Positions 16,405 through 23,900 of a DNA stretch of 49,482 bases are shown here, piece by piece. The DNA lies in contig JAUHYE010000011.1 in NCBI GenBank assembly GCA_030426395.1, positions 1 to 49,482 of the forward strand, written 5' to 3'. The notes below the pieces were generated by a model. That model was given only the letters and a program-made list of their open reading frames with translations, searched no databases and had not been told where the DNA came from. Numbering within the stretch: position 1 is the stretch's first letter; each line of letters opens with the position of its first letter. The position numbers and the translations under genes are program-made. The stretch is from Phycisphaerae bacterium (GTDB taxonomy: Bacteria > Planctomycetota > Phycisphaerae > Phycisphaerales > UBA1924).

Positions 16405-18447
16405 ATGACTGGCACGCCTTCCATCCCCGCCCCCGCACCCGGCCAGGCCGTCAGCGAACTGACGCGCTACGAGGTCATGTTCCAGGCGCTCCGCGCCCGG
16501 CAACGCAAGCCCGTGCACTACACGGGGCTGGACACCTTCGCCGTCAAGGCCCGTGCTCGCGTCGATCGCATGCGCACGACGCGTAACCACCTTCTGGCCG
16601 AGGCGAAGCGGGTCGACGCCCTGCGATCGAGCGTCGCCAACCTGACCGAAGCCCAGCTCGACGAGGCGGTGCGCACGGCCCGTGAGGCATTCGTGCGTGG
16701 TCGGGTTGATCCCGATCAGCTCCGCCACGCCATGGCGTTGATGCGCGAGGTCGCCCGACGCGAGACCACGCAGGAGCCCTACCTCGTCCAGGTCGCCGGC
16801 GCGCTGGGCCTCTACCACGGCCGCGTCGTCGAGATGGCCACCGGCGAGGGCAAGACGCTCACCGGCTCGATCGCCGCCCCGCTCATCGCCTGGCGCCGCA
16901 AGCGATTGCACGTGCTGACGGTCAACGACTACCTGGCCGACCGCGACGCGACCAGCCGCAAGCCGATCTACGCGCGGTGCGGCCTGACCGTGGGCGCGAT
17001 CACGCAGGAGCTTTCGCCGCAGGATCGCGCGGGCGTGTACGCCCGGCACATCGTCTACGGCACGCCCAAGCAGATCACCGCCGACTGGCTGCGCGACCAG
17101 CTCCGCATCGGCAAGCTCAAGACGCCCTGGTCCGGCCGCCAGGCGCTGGCCCGCATGGGCAACCGGCCCGAGGCCGCCCAGTTCGCCCCGCTGGTTCCCG
17201 GGCTGCACGCGGCCCTGGTCGACGAGGCCGACGCCGTGCTCATCGACGAGGGCGTCGTGCCCCTCATCATCGCCCAGGCCCGCAAGGAAGACGAGATGGG
17301 CCCGGTCTACCTGACGGCCGCCAGGATCGCCAACCGCCTGGACGAGGGCCCCGATTACACCGTCGAGCACGTCCGCCGCCGGGCCGAGCTCAAGCGCCGC
17401 GGCCGCGAGCGCCTCAAGGATCTGTTCGCCGAGGAAGAAGCCGCGATCTGGAAGGCCCCGCGCCGGGCCGAGGAACTCATCAAGCAGGCCCTGGCCGCCC
17501 GCCACTGCTACCTGCGCGGCCACCACTACCAGATCGTCGACGGCCGCGTGGTCATCGTCGACGAGTACACCGGCCGCTACCTGGCCGACCGCTCGTGGGA
17601 GCACGGCCTGCACCAGGCCGTGGAAGCAAAGGAAAACGTCGAGGTCACCGCCGACCGCGAGACCCTCGCGCGCGTCAGCTTCCAGCGGTTCTTCCGCAGC
17701 TACCGATTCCTCGCGGGCATGAGCGGCACGGCCATCGACGCCCGCGGCGAGATCGAGACCGTCTACTCCCGCCCCGTCGTGGTGATGCCCACCAACATGC
17801 CGCTCATCCGCGAGCAGATGCCCACGCGGATCTTCCGGTCATCGAGCGCCAAGTTCGCGGCCATCGTCGACTCGGTCGTCGCCCAGCACGCCCAGGGGCG
17901 GCCCGTGCTCGTAGGCACGCGGTCGATCGAGGTGAGCGAGCGCATCAGCGAGCGTCTCGAAGCCCGCGGCCTCGCGCACCAGGTCCTCAACGCCAACTTC
18001 GACGCCACCGAGGCCGAGCTCATCTCCCAGGCGGGCCGGGGTGCGGGGGGCGGCGCGATCACGGTGGCCACCAACATGGCCGGCCGCGGCACCGACATCC
18101 TGCTCGACGACGCGGCGCGCGAGGCCGGCGGGCTGCACGTGATCCTGACCGAGCTGCACGCGTCGAAGCGCATCGACCGCCAGTTCATCGGCCGGGCCGG
18201 CCGCCAGGGCGACCCCGGCAGCGCCCAGATCTTCGCCAGCCTCGAGGACGAGCTCGTCGTCCACAACGCACCGCAGTTGGCCGCCTTCATCCGACGCCGC
18301 ACGGCCCGCGAAGAACTCACCGGCGACAAGCTCGCCAGGCTCGCCGTCCGCCGCAGCCAACGCAAGGCCGAGCACCGCGACCGGGTCAACCGCGGGCACG
18401 TCCTGCGGCAGGACGACTGGATCGAGAAGCACCTGCCCGGCGGCTGA
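16405..18447 (+). CDS. SecA-like ATPase, motor core only
   Basis: A 680-residue relative of the preprotein translocase ATPase SecA, well below the usual 850-1000. It keeps the motor parts: Walker A ATGEGKT (145-151), Walker B VDEAD (272-276), a short preprotein-crosslinking-like domain with IVDEYTGRYLADRSWEHGLHQAVEAKE-type sequence (about 388-413), MSGTA, TNMAGRGTDI (556-565) and GRAGRQGDPGS (596-606). It ends about 75 residues after that motif, so the helical scaffold, helical wing, two-helix finger and C-terminal zinc domain seem absent. Gap to the protease gene is 8 nt. It is therefore probably not the housekeeping SecA but a motor dedicated to the adaptor-protease set upstream. Confidence 0.85.
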   Translation: MTGTPSIPAPAPGQAVSELTRYEVMFQALRARQRKPVHYTGLDTFAVKARARVDRMRTTRNHLLAEAKRVDALRSSVANLTEAQLDEAVRTAREAFVRGRVDPDQLRHAMALMREVARRETTQEPYLVQVAGALGLYHGRVVEMATGEGKTLTGSIAAPLIAWRRKRLHVLTVNDYLADRDATSRKPIYARCGLTVGAITQELSPQDRAGVYARHIVYGTPKQITADWLRDQLRIGKLKTPWSGRQALARMGNRPEAAQFAPLVPGLHAALVDEADAVLIDEGVVPLIIAQARKEDEMGPVYLTAARIANRLDEGPDYTVEHVRRRAELKRRGRERLKDLFAEEEAAIWKAPRRAEELIKQALAARHCYLRGHHYQIVDGRVVIVDEYTGRYLADRSWEHGLHQAVEAKENVEVTADRETLARVSFQRFFRSYRFLAGMSGTAIDARGEIETVYSRPVVVMPTNMPLIREQMPTRIFRSSSAKFAAIVDSVVAQHAQGRPVLVGTRSIEVSERISERLEARGLAHQVLNANFDATEAELISQAGRGAGGGAITVATNMAGRGTDILLDDAAREAGGLHVILTELHASKRIDRQFIGRAGRQGDPGSAQIFASLEDELVVHNAPQLAAFIRRRTAREELTGDKLARLAVRRSQRKAEHRDRVNRGHVLRQDDWIEKHLPGG

Positions 18448-18492
18448 GCCGCTCCGCGGCGGGGTGTTGGGCGCAACTGGTTTCGAGCGGGC

Positions 18493-19098
18493 TTAGCGCC
18501 GCCGGCGCGCCGTGAGCAAACACAAGAGCACGAGCCCGCTCGCCGGAGCGGGCACGACGACGATGCGGCCGGCGCCCTCGGTCAGGCCGTCGAAACGGCT
18601 CTCGGTGCCGCTCGACCACTCGGCGAAGTAGACATCGAAGCGGGTGGTCAACGTCGAGAGATCGATCGTGAACGCGCCCTCACCCGTCGGTGCGGTGAAG
18701 GTGGCCTGCCAGAAAGCGATCGGATCGCTCCGATCGGTGGCCCCCGGATCCTGCCACCAGTGGAACTGCCCGGCGATGATGCCCGCGTATCCGCCCGCCT
18801 CGGGCGTGCCGGGCGTCGTGCCGACGAAATCCATCGGGCGCACGAGGTCCACGTCCGACCACGCGCCCGCGATCTCGACCCCGCCCGAATCTGCCAGCAA
18901 GTTGGTGACGACCGCCCCCATCGCGAAGTCCCGAGCGCTGTCGTAGCCCGCCCACAGGCGGACGGCGGTCGACTCGCCCGGCGCGAGCACGGGCTGGTCG
19001 ATCTCGATGATCACCTCGCTGGTGCCCTGGGCGTGGGCCAGGCTGGCGGCAAGGGCGACGGTACCGGCAACGATCGCCGTGCGACGGCGGATGGGCAT
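18493..19098 (-). CDS. secreted VPAPA-CTERM family protein, copy 1
   Basis: A 201-residue exported protein of an unnamed family with nine members in this window. The signal peptide ends ASLAHAQ (about residue 24). The family core follows: IDQPVLAPGESTAVRLWAG, LLADSGG, GGYAGIIAGQ, DPIAFWQATFTAP, FTIDLSTLTTRFDVY. The C-terminus is VPAPASGLVLLCLLTARRRR, a PEP-CTERM-like tripartite sorting signal (motif, hydrophobic helix, Arg cluster). This copy differs in having FHWWQDPG where most have NFPPAMIYADP. Start supported by AAGGAGG 8 nt upstream and a promoter-like pair further up. It stands alone, separated from the tandem cluster by a repeat array and one unknown gene. Confidence 0.85.
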   Translation of the reverse strand: MPIRRRTAIVAGTVALAASLAHAQGTSEVIIEIDQPVLAPGESTAVRLWAGYDSARDFAMGAVVTNLLADSGGVEIAGAWSDVDLVRPMDFVGTTPGTPEAGGYAGIIAGQFHWWQDPGATDRSDPIAFWQATFTAPTGEGAFTIDLSTLTTRFDVYFAEWSSGTESRFDGLTEGAGRIVVVPAPASGLVLLCLLTARRRR

Positions 19099-19131
19099 GG
19101 CGGGCCTCCTTCTCGGACCAGAGTTGCGTCC

Positions 19132-19160
19132 AGCATACCAGAAACGCCCGGGCGATGCAA
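19132..19160 (-). promoter_or_regulatory. predicted promoter of VPAPA-CTERM copy 1
   Basis: On the minus strand TTGCAT (19155-19160) and TATGCT (19132-19137) are separated by 17 bp, and the -10 box is preceded by TGG (extended -10). The -10 region belongs to a 10-mer GGTATGCTGG that recurs before the other family transcription units. The predicted start of transcription is about 27 nt before the ATG. Confidence 0.5.
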
Positions 19161-19276
19161 GGCGATCTGGATGAGGGGACGACCACGCACCACGATGTTC
19201 GCGTTGCGATTGGGGAAACGGCCCTGCGAGCCCGCCAGCGGGGTCGGCACGCCCGAGAAGGCGTCAGCGCTGGCGA

Positions 19277-19507
19277 ATGTCGGATCGGACATCGGCCATG
19301 TCTGATCAGACATCGACGATTGCGGATCAGGCACCGGCCATGTCTGATCAGACATCGACGATGTCGGATCGGACATCGGCCATGTCTGATCAGACATCGA
19401 CGATTGCGGATCAGACATCGGCCATGTCTGATCAGACATCGACGATTGCGGATCGGACATCGGCCAAGTCGGAGCAGACATCGGCGATGGCGGATCGGAC
19501 TTCGGCC
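19277..19507. repeat. tandem array of 21-bp units with 16-bp palindromes (array a)
   Basis: Eleven consecutive 21-bp units with no spacers fill most of the 19099-19515 non-coding stretch, and two decayed units follow to 19549. Units alternate in a 42-bp super-period: one type is the perfect 16-bp palindrome ATGTCTGATCAGACAT followed by CGACG (units at 19298, 19340, 19382, 19424), the other is a near-palindrome with GGATCGGACAT or GGATCAGACAT followed by CGGCC. Nearly every unit has one GATC, spaced 21 bp. Frames are open on both strands through the array (heptads such as SDQTSTM on plus), but there is no ribosome site, so I treat it as non-coding. Confidence 0.92.
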
Positions 19508-19515
19508 GCGGCGGG

Positions 19516-20421
19516 TCAGTCCCCGGCCCCGTCTGGCCCGAAACCGGTAGTCGTTGCCCCCTCGACCTCGCCGGGGGCCAGCCCCGCCCGGGCCCAGCCG
19601 GGGGATTTCTCGGGGCGGGGCTCCAGGTGGGCCAGCTCGTGGCGGACCATCACCCCCGGGGGTCCCCCATCGCTTGGAAAGAGCCGCAGCTCCAGGCGGC
19701 CGGAGGCATCGATCGTCGCCAGGCGCCCGCCGGGCAGCGGCTGGGCCCAGCGGAGGTCGGCGGCCACGAAGCCGGGGTCGATGTCGCCAAGGGGCTTGCC
19801 CGTGTCCTCGCGCAGGACGTCGTAGCGCAGCTCGCCATTGAACGGACTCTGGATGAACTCGCCCGGCGAGGTGTGCGTCGCGCGGGCGAGCCAGCCGGAG
19901 TTGCCGATCGGCTGGAACGCCTCGTAGCGATCGGGGACGGGCTGGTCCCAGCCGGGGCCGAGCATCCGCGCCCACGGGAACGCGCCGCGGTTGGGCGGGG
20001 GAACGGCGGCCCAGAGGCCCTCCTGTTCCTTCTCGCTGAGCGCGTCGCGGCTCTCTCCATCGGCGATGTACCCAGTGGAGCGCGTGTTGGTCAGCGCCGC
20101 CAGCCAGGGCGCGCGGCTGATGGCCCACGCGCCGCCGTAGATGGGGTCGAACGGACCGTCGACGGGGCCCTCGGCCAGATAACACAGGAAGCGGCCGTCG
20201 CGCGAGAGTGTGCTGCGGTGGGCCTTCACGCGCATCTTCGTCCACGCGCCGGGCTCGAGCGTGCCGGCGTCGCAGTCCCAGCGCAGCAGGTGCGTCCAGC
20301 GCGGATCGCCGGGATAGCGCACCACGACGAGCACGACGGGAACATCGCGCGCGGTGAGGCACCAGTAACGCGTCTCGTGCATGGACTCGGACACCGGACG
20401 CTCCCGCCCCACGGCCGCCAC
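19516..20421 (-). CDS. hypothetical protein, unknown family
   Basis: A 301-residue soluble protein. Start GTG 20421 follows the upstream gene by 3 nt; an ATG at 20382 (HETRYWCLTARDVPVV) is also possible and would give 288 residues. No signal peptide or membrane helix is visible. Tryptophan and Gly/Pro are frequent (RWTHLLRWDCDAGTLEPGAW, GPFDPIYGGAWAISRAPWL, GWLARATHTSPGEFI, ARIDASGRL-like LATIDASGRLEL), which suggests a beta-rich fold such as a propeller-like or lectin-like repeat, but I do not recognise it. The last residues are encoded by the decayed edge of the 21-bp array, so the C-terminus may have been set by the repeat. It is probably the last gene of the CTERM operon. Confidence 0.65.
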   Translation of the reverse strand: MAAVGRERPVSESMHETRYWCLTARDVPVVLVVVRYPGDPRWTHLLRWDCDAGTLEPGAWTKMRVKAHRSTLSRDGRFLCYLAEGPVDGPFDPIYGGAWAISRAPWLAALTNTRSTGYIADGESRDALSEKEQEGLWAAVPPPNRGAFPWARMLGPGWDQPVPDRYEAFQPIGNSGWLARATHTSPGEFIQSPFNGELRYDVLREDTGKPLGDIDPGFVAADLRWAQPLPGGRLATIDASGRLELRLFPSDGGPPGVMVRHELAHLEPRPEKSPGWARAGLAPGEVEGATTTGFGPDGAGD

Positions 20422-20424
20422 GCC

Positions 20425-21036
20425 CTACCGGCGCCGCCGCATCGCGGCCAGGCCGAGCGCGAGCACGAGCCCGCTCGCGGGCGCGGGGACGATCGTGATG
20501 CGGCCGGCGCCCTCGGTCAGGCCGTCCAGGCGGGGCTCGGCCCGGCTGGAGTCGCGCTCGATGTAGACGTCGAAGCGATCGGTCCGCGTCGAGAGGTCGA
20601 CCGCGAAGGCGCTGGCGTCCGTGGGCGCGGTGAAGGTGGCCTCCCAGAAGGCGATCGGATCGCTCGGGTCCGCGGTGCCGCCGGAGACGGGAAAATTGAT
20701 CTGGCCCGCGATGATGCCCGCGTAGCCGCCGGCGTCGGGCGTCCCGATGGTCGTGCCCGGGCCGGCCATCGGATGCACGAGCGACACGTCCGACCACGCG
20801 GCCGAGACGTCCACCCCGCCCGAGTCGGCCAGCAGGCTGGTCACGACGCCGGCCACGGCGTAGTCGCGCGTGCTGTCGAAGCCGGCCCAGAGGCGGACGG
20901 TGGTCGATTCGCCCGGCGCGAGCACGGGCTGGTCGATCTCGATGACGACCTCGCCGGGCATCTGGGCGTGGCTCGCGGTGGTCGTGGCGAGCACCGCGGC
21001 GGTCGACGCGAGGGCGGCGAGGGTCGTTCGGATCAT
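20425..21036 (-). CDS. secreted VPAPA-CTERM family protein, copy 2 (internal start of the fusion frame)
   Basis: From ATG 21036 the frame gives 203 residues with a full signal peptide (MIRTTLAALAS... ASHAQ), the family core (IDQPVLAPGESTTVRLWAGF, YAVAGVVTSLLADSGG, GGYAGIIAGQINFPV, DPSDPIAFWEATFTAPTDAS, VDLSTRTDRFDVYIERDSS) and the tail VPAPASGLVLALGLAAMRRRR. A GGGGA site lies about 5 nt upstream, weaker than in the other copies. It is most similar to copy 1 (18493-19098). The presence of its own signal peptide argues that this unit is normally made separately. Confidence 0.75.
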   Translation of the reverse strand: MIRTTLAALASTAAVLATTTASHAQMPGEVVIEIDQPVLAPGESTTVRLWAGFDSTRDYAVAGVVTSLLADSGGVDVSAAWSDVSLVHPMAGPGTTIGTPDAGGYAGIIAGQINFPVSGGTADPSDPIAFWEATFTAPTDASAFAVDLSTRTDRFDVYIERDSSRAEPRLDGLTEGAGRITIVPAPASGLVLALGLAAMRRRR

Positions 21037-22032
21037 GGTTTTCCCCAGAGTGCGGCCAACCGGCGAGTGCCGGGCGGGCGGAGTTCTCATGTTCCGATAC
21101 GGGCCGCGGCCCTCAGCCGGTTCCGTGGGTCCGCACATCCGCCGGATCGGCCCGCACGGGCTCCCAGGGCCGGTGCCGGGCCCGAGAACGGCGATGACGG
21201 TCCTTCGCGCTGCCTTGACCGAAGTTCGGGTTGCCTTGACCGGAGTTCGCGCTGCCTTGACGGAAGTTCGCGCTGCCTTGACCGAAGTTCGGGTTGCCTT
21301 GACCGAAGTTCGCGCTGCCTTGACGGAACTTCGCGCTGCCTTGACCGGAGTTCGCGCTGCCTTGACCGAAGCTCGGGTTGCCTTGACCGAGGCTCGCGCT
21401 GCCTTGACCGAGGCCCGGGCTGCCGTGAACTGTGGCCGGGCCGGGCGTTCTCGGCGGCGGCGCGTGGCCGAGAGGCCCAGGGCCAGCACGGCGGCGCTGG
21501 CGGGGGCGGGGACGACGAAGATCGACGCCTCGCCCTCGGTGACCAGGTCGGTGATGCGGATGCTTGTGGAGGACTCACGCTCGATATACACGTCATAGAG
21601 GTGCGTGTCGGTGAGCATGTCCACGCGGTAGCCGCCGCCGGCACCCAGCGGGGCGGTGAAGGTCACCTCCCACACGTCTACTGGGTTGGTCGGGTCGGCG
21701 TAGATCATCGCTGGCGGAAAGTTCAACTGGCCGAGGACATTGCCAAAGATCCCGACCTCGGTCAGCTCCGGCGGTGTCTGCGGCCCATCGAAGGGTGGAA
21801 GGGCGCGATAGTCGTTCCACGCCGCGCGGGGGTCCAGGTCGCCGTCGTCGAAGCGGAAGTCGAAGCGGGCCCCGGCCAGGGCGTAGTACGCCTCGGGGAA
21901 CGTGGCGGTGACGGTGACGAGCGCGCTCTCGCCGGGCATCAGCACGGGCCGGTCGGCGTGGATCGACAGGCCGACGACCTGCGCCGACGCGAGCGGGGCG
22001 ACCAGGAACGCGGCGGCGATGGCGGTGCGCAT
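20425..22032 (-). CDS. in-frame fusion of two VPAPA-CTERM proteins (copies 3 and 2)
   Basis: One uninterrupted frame of 535 codons holds two complete family members. Residues 1-194 are copy 3: signal peptide ending PLASAQ, PVLMPGESALVTVTATF, GQLNFPPAMIYADPTNPVDVW, FVVPAPAS, hydrophobic helix and RRRR. Instead of a stop the frame continues through GAA (21448-21450). A linker of 138 codons (21450-21037) is mostly the 21-bp array, read as Lys-Ala-Ala-Arg-Thr-Ser-Val heptads. Residues 333-535 are copy 2, with its own ATG. The fourth Arg codon is CGA (21451-21453), one transition from TGA, so stop loss is plausible. Whether the fusion is translated, or only the two parts, cannot be told from sequence. 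Copy 3 has GGGAG 7 nt before its start. Confidence 0.7.
   Translation of the reverse strand: MRTAIAAAFLVAPLASAQVVGLSIHADRPVLMPGESALVTVTATFPEAYYALAGARFDFRFDDGDLDPRAAWNDYRALPPFDGPQTPPELTEVGIFGNVLGQLNFPPAMIYADPTNPVDVWEVTFTAPLGAGGGYRVDMLTDTHLYDVYIERESSTSIRITDLVTEGEASIFVVPAPASAAVLALGLSATRRRRERPARPQFTAARASVKAARASVKATRASVKAARTPVKAARSSVKAARTSVKATRTSVKAARTSVKAARTPVKATRTSVKAARRTVIAVLGPGTGPGSPCGPIRRMCGPTEPAEGRGPYRNMRTPPARHSPVGRTLGKTMIRTTLAALASTAAVLATTTASHAQMPGEVVIEIDQPVLAPGESTTVRLWAGFDSTRDYAVAGVVTSLLADSGGVDVSAAWSDVSLVHPMAGPGTTIGTPDAGGYAGIIAGQINFPVSGGTADPSDPIAFWEATFTAPTDASAFAVDLSTRTDRFDVYIERDSSRAEPRLDGLTEGAGRITIVPAPASGLVLALGLAAMRRRR
21209..21418. repeat. tandem array of 21-bp units between two CTERM units (array b)
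   Basis: Ten contiguous 21-bp units with a few substitutions. Units start GCTGCC or GTTGCC, continue TTGACCGAAGTTC and end CGG or CGC; degraded partial units flank the array on both sides (about 21188-21208 and 21419-21439). Many units contain the odd palindrome CCGAAGTTCGG. The array lies in the linker of the 535-codon frame and has no stop in that frame. It differs in sequence from array a but has the same period. Confidence 0.92.
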
Positions 22033-22053
22033 GGCAAGGCTCCCGGTGGGTGT

Positions 22054-22638
22054 TCAGCGGCGGCGACGCGCGAGCAGCAGGCCGGACGTGAGCACGAGGC
22101 AAACGCCCGGCGCGGGCACGACGAGGATGGAGGCCTCGCCCTCGACCAGCAGATCGAGACGCGACTCGGCGGCCGACATGTCACGATCGGGATAGACGTC
22201 GAACCTGCTGGTGAGCGTCGAGAGGTCGACGCGGTAGCCGCCGCCGGCGTCGGGGTGGGCGTAGAAGGTGAATTGGAAGAAGGGGATGGGGTTGGTCGGG
22301 TCGGCGTAGATGCCCGCGGGCGGGAAGTTGAGCTGGGCGGCGATGATGCCCTCGATGCCGCGCTCGGTGCGAACGCCCGAAGTGGGGCCCGAGGCCATCG
22401 GGGGCAGGAGCGAAAAGTTCGAGATCGAGGCGAACGGATCGGCGCCGTCGACGAGCATGTCGAGCACGGCAGAGGCGAACGCGTAATCGCCGTCGGGGAA
22501 GCTGGCCAGCAGCCGCACGGTCGTGGAGTCGCCCGGCGCGAGGATGGGCTCGTCGACGTCGAAGGTGACGCCCACGACCTGGGCGCCCGTGGCCGGGGCG
22601 ACGCACGCGAGGGCGGATGCTGCGAGGACTCGGATCAT
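22054..22638 (-). CDS. secreted VPAPA-CTERM family protein, copy 4
   Basis: A 194-residue exported protein; signal peptide ends PATGAQ (about 20). Core: VDEPILAPGDSTTVRLLASFPDGDYAFASA, IIAAQLNFPPAGIYADPTNP, then a divergent IPFFQFTFYAHPDAGGG where other copies have AFWE.TFTAP. The tail is VPAPGVCLVLTSGLLLARRRR, with a Cys in the hydrophobic part. It shares AGGGYRVDL with copies 3 and 5, forming a subgroup. An AGAGAGG site precedes the ATG. Gap to copy 3 is 21 nt, so the genes are likely co-transcribed. Confidence 0.85.
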   Translation of the reverse strand: MIRVLAASALACVAPATGAQVVGVTFDVDEPILAPGDSTTVRLLASFPDGDYAFASAVLDMLVDGADPFASISNFSLLPPMASGPTSGVRTERGIEGIIAAQLNFPPAGIYADPTNPIPFFQFTFYAHPDAGGGYRVDLSTLTSRFDVYPDRDMSAAESRLDLLVEGEASILVVPAPGVCLVLTSGLLLARRRR

Positions 22639-22659
22639 GGTGGACCTCTCTCTTCCTTG

Positions 22660-23256
22660 TTACCGGCGCCGCACGGCCGCGGCGCCAAACGCGAACACGA
22701 ACGCGATGCCGCTCGCCGGCGCGGGCACGACGAAGATGGAGGCCTCGCCCTCGACGAGCACGTCGAGACGGGACTCGCTCGTGGACGACTCGCGAGCAAT
22801 GTAGACGTCGAACTTGGTCACCTCGGTGAGGAGATCGACGCGGTAGCCGCCGCCCGCGGCGGGGTCGGCGTTGTACTGCACTTCCCAGAAGGCGATGGGG
22901 TTGCTCGGGTCGGCGTAGATCATCGCGGGGGGGAAGTTGAGCTGGCCGGCGATGATGCCCTCCCAGCCGCGCTCGGTGAACACCGGGCCGCTGGGCGAGG
23001 GGCCGGCGAACGGCGGGAGCAGCCCCGCGCCCGACCACGACTCGCGGGCCCGCCCGGTGACGCCGTCGACCAGCAGGCTCATGGCGATGCCCGCGACGGC
23101 GTAATCGGCGTCGTCGAAGTTGGCATAGAGCCGGACGGTCGTGCTCTCGCCGGGGGCGAGCACGGGCCGGTCGACCTCGATGGTGACGCCCACGACCTGG
23201 GCGCCCGCCGTGCCGGCGAGCACGGCAACCACGGGTGGGACGATGGCGCGCATCAT
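22660..23256 (-). CDS. secreted VPAPA-CTERM family protein, copy 5
   Basis: A 198-residue member with a signal peptide ending LAGTAGAQ. Core: VDRPVLAPGESTTVRLYANFDDADYAVAG, GWEGIIAGQLNFPPAMIYADPSNPIAFWEVQYNADPAAGGG and a Lys-containing EVTKFDVYIARESSTSES. The tail is VPAPASGIAFVFAFGAAAVRRR, only three arginines and a Phe-rich helix. Two ATG codons in tandem (23256, 23253) could start it; GGAAGAGAG is upstream. It has 22 and 15 nt to its neighbours. Confidence 0.85.
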   Translation of the reverse strand: MMRAIVPPVVAVLAGTAGAQVVGVTIEVDRPVLAPGESTTVRLYANFDDADYAVAGIAMSLLVDGVTGRARESWSGAGLLPPFAGPSPSGPVFTERGWEGIIAGQLNFPPAMIYADPSNPIAFWEVQYNADPAAGGGYRVDLLTEVTKFDVYIARESSTSESRLDVLVEGEASIFVVPAPASGIAFVFAFGAAAVRRR

Positions 23257-23271
23257 GGGTTGGCTCTCTTC

Positions 23272-23874
23272 CTATCGGCGCCGGCGCGCGGCGGCGCCCA
23301 GGCCCAGCAGCAGCAACGCCCCGCTGGCGGGCGCGGGCACCAGGAACAGCCGCTCGCTGCCCTCGACGACCATGTCCAGACGCGACTCGCTGAGCGACGA
23401 CATGCGGCTGGGGTACATGTCAAGGCGGCTGGTGTCCGTCGAGAGATCGACGAAGAACCCGCCGGTGTCGCTGGGCGCCGTGAAGGTCGCCTGCCAGAAC
23501 GCGATGGGATTCTGCGGGGCGCTGTAGATCATCGCCGGCGGGAAGTTGAGCTGGCCGGCGAGGATGCCCGTCACGCTGCCCATGCCGTCGGGAGCGCCGG
23601 CGGTGGTGCCCGGGCCGTTCATTGGCGCCACGAGCTGCCAGTCGCTCCAGGCGCCCGAGACGTCGTTGGTCGAATCGGCGAGAAGGCTGGTGGCGATACC
23701 CGCCACGGCGTAGTCGGCCGTGGTGAAGGCGATCTCGAGGGTCACGGTGGTGCTGTCACCCGGCGCGAGCACGGGCTCGTCGACCAGGATGTTCACGTTG
23801 ACGGTCTGGGCCGAGGCCATGCCGGCGGCCATGGTCATGGCGGCAAGGGCGGCGATGGTGATCGGATTCCGCAT
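23272..23874 (-). CDS. secreted VPAPA-CTERM family protein, copy 6
   Basis: A 200-residue member. ATG 23874 is chosen because CAGGAGGAG lies just upstream and because a clear signal peptide follows (ending MASAQ); the frame is open much further upstream but through the next gene. Core: VDEPVLAPGDSTTVTLEIAF, YAVAGIATSLLADSTND, VAPMNGPGTTAGAPDG, GILAGQLNFPPAMIYSAPQNP, AFWQATFTAPSDTGGFFVDL. Tail VPAPASGALLLLGLGAAARRRR. It and copy 7 share SDW.LV.PM.GPGTTAG and SRLDMYP..SSLSESRLD, showing recent duplication. Confidence 0.87.
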   Translation of the reverse strand: MRNPITIAALAAMTMAAGMASAQTVNVNILVDEPVLAPGDSTTVTLEIAFTTADYAVAGIATSLLADSTNDVSGAWSDWQLVAPMNGPGTTAGAPDGMGSVTGILAGQLNFPPAMIYSAPQNPIAFWQATFTAPSDTGGFFVDLSTDTSRLDMYPSRMSSLSESRLDMVVEGSERLFLVPAPASGALLLLGLGAAARRRR

Positions 23875-23900
23875 GATGCACTCCTCCTGAACGTGTTCGG

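Noticed and set aside
19277-19507. CRISPR array
   Set aside because: The units are contiguous with no unique spacers and no cas genes are nearby.
19277-19825. A plus-strand frame starting in array a with Ser-Asp-Gln-Thr-Ser heptads
   Set aside because: No ribosome site, half of it is antisense to the 19516-20421 gene, and the 21-bp period alone keeps frames open on both strands.
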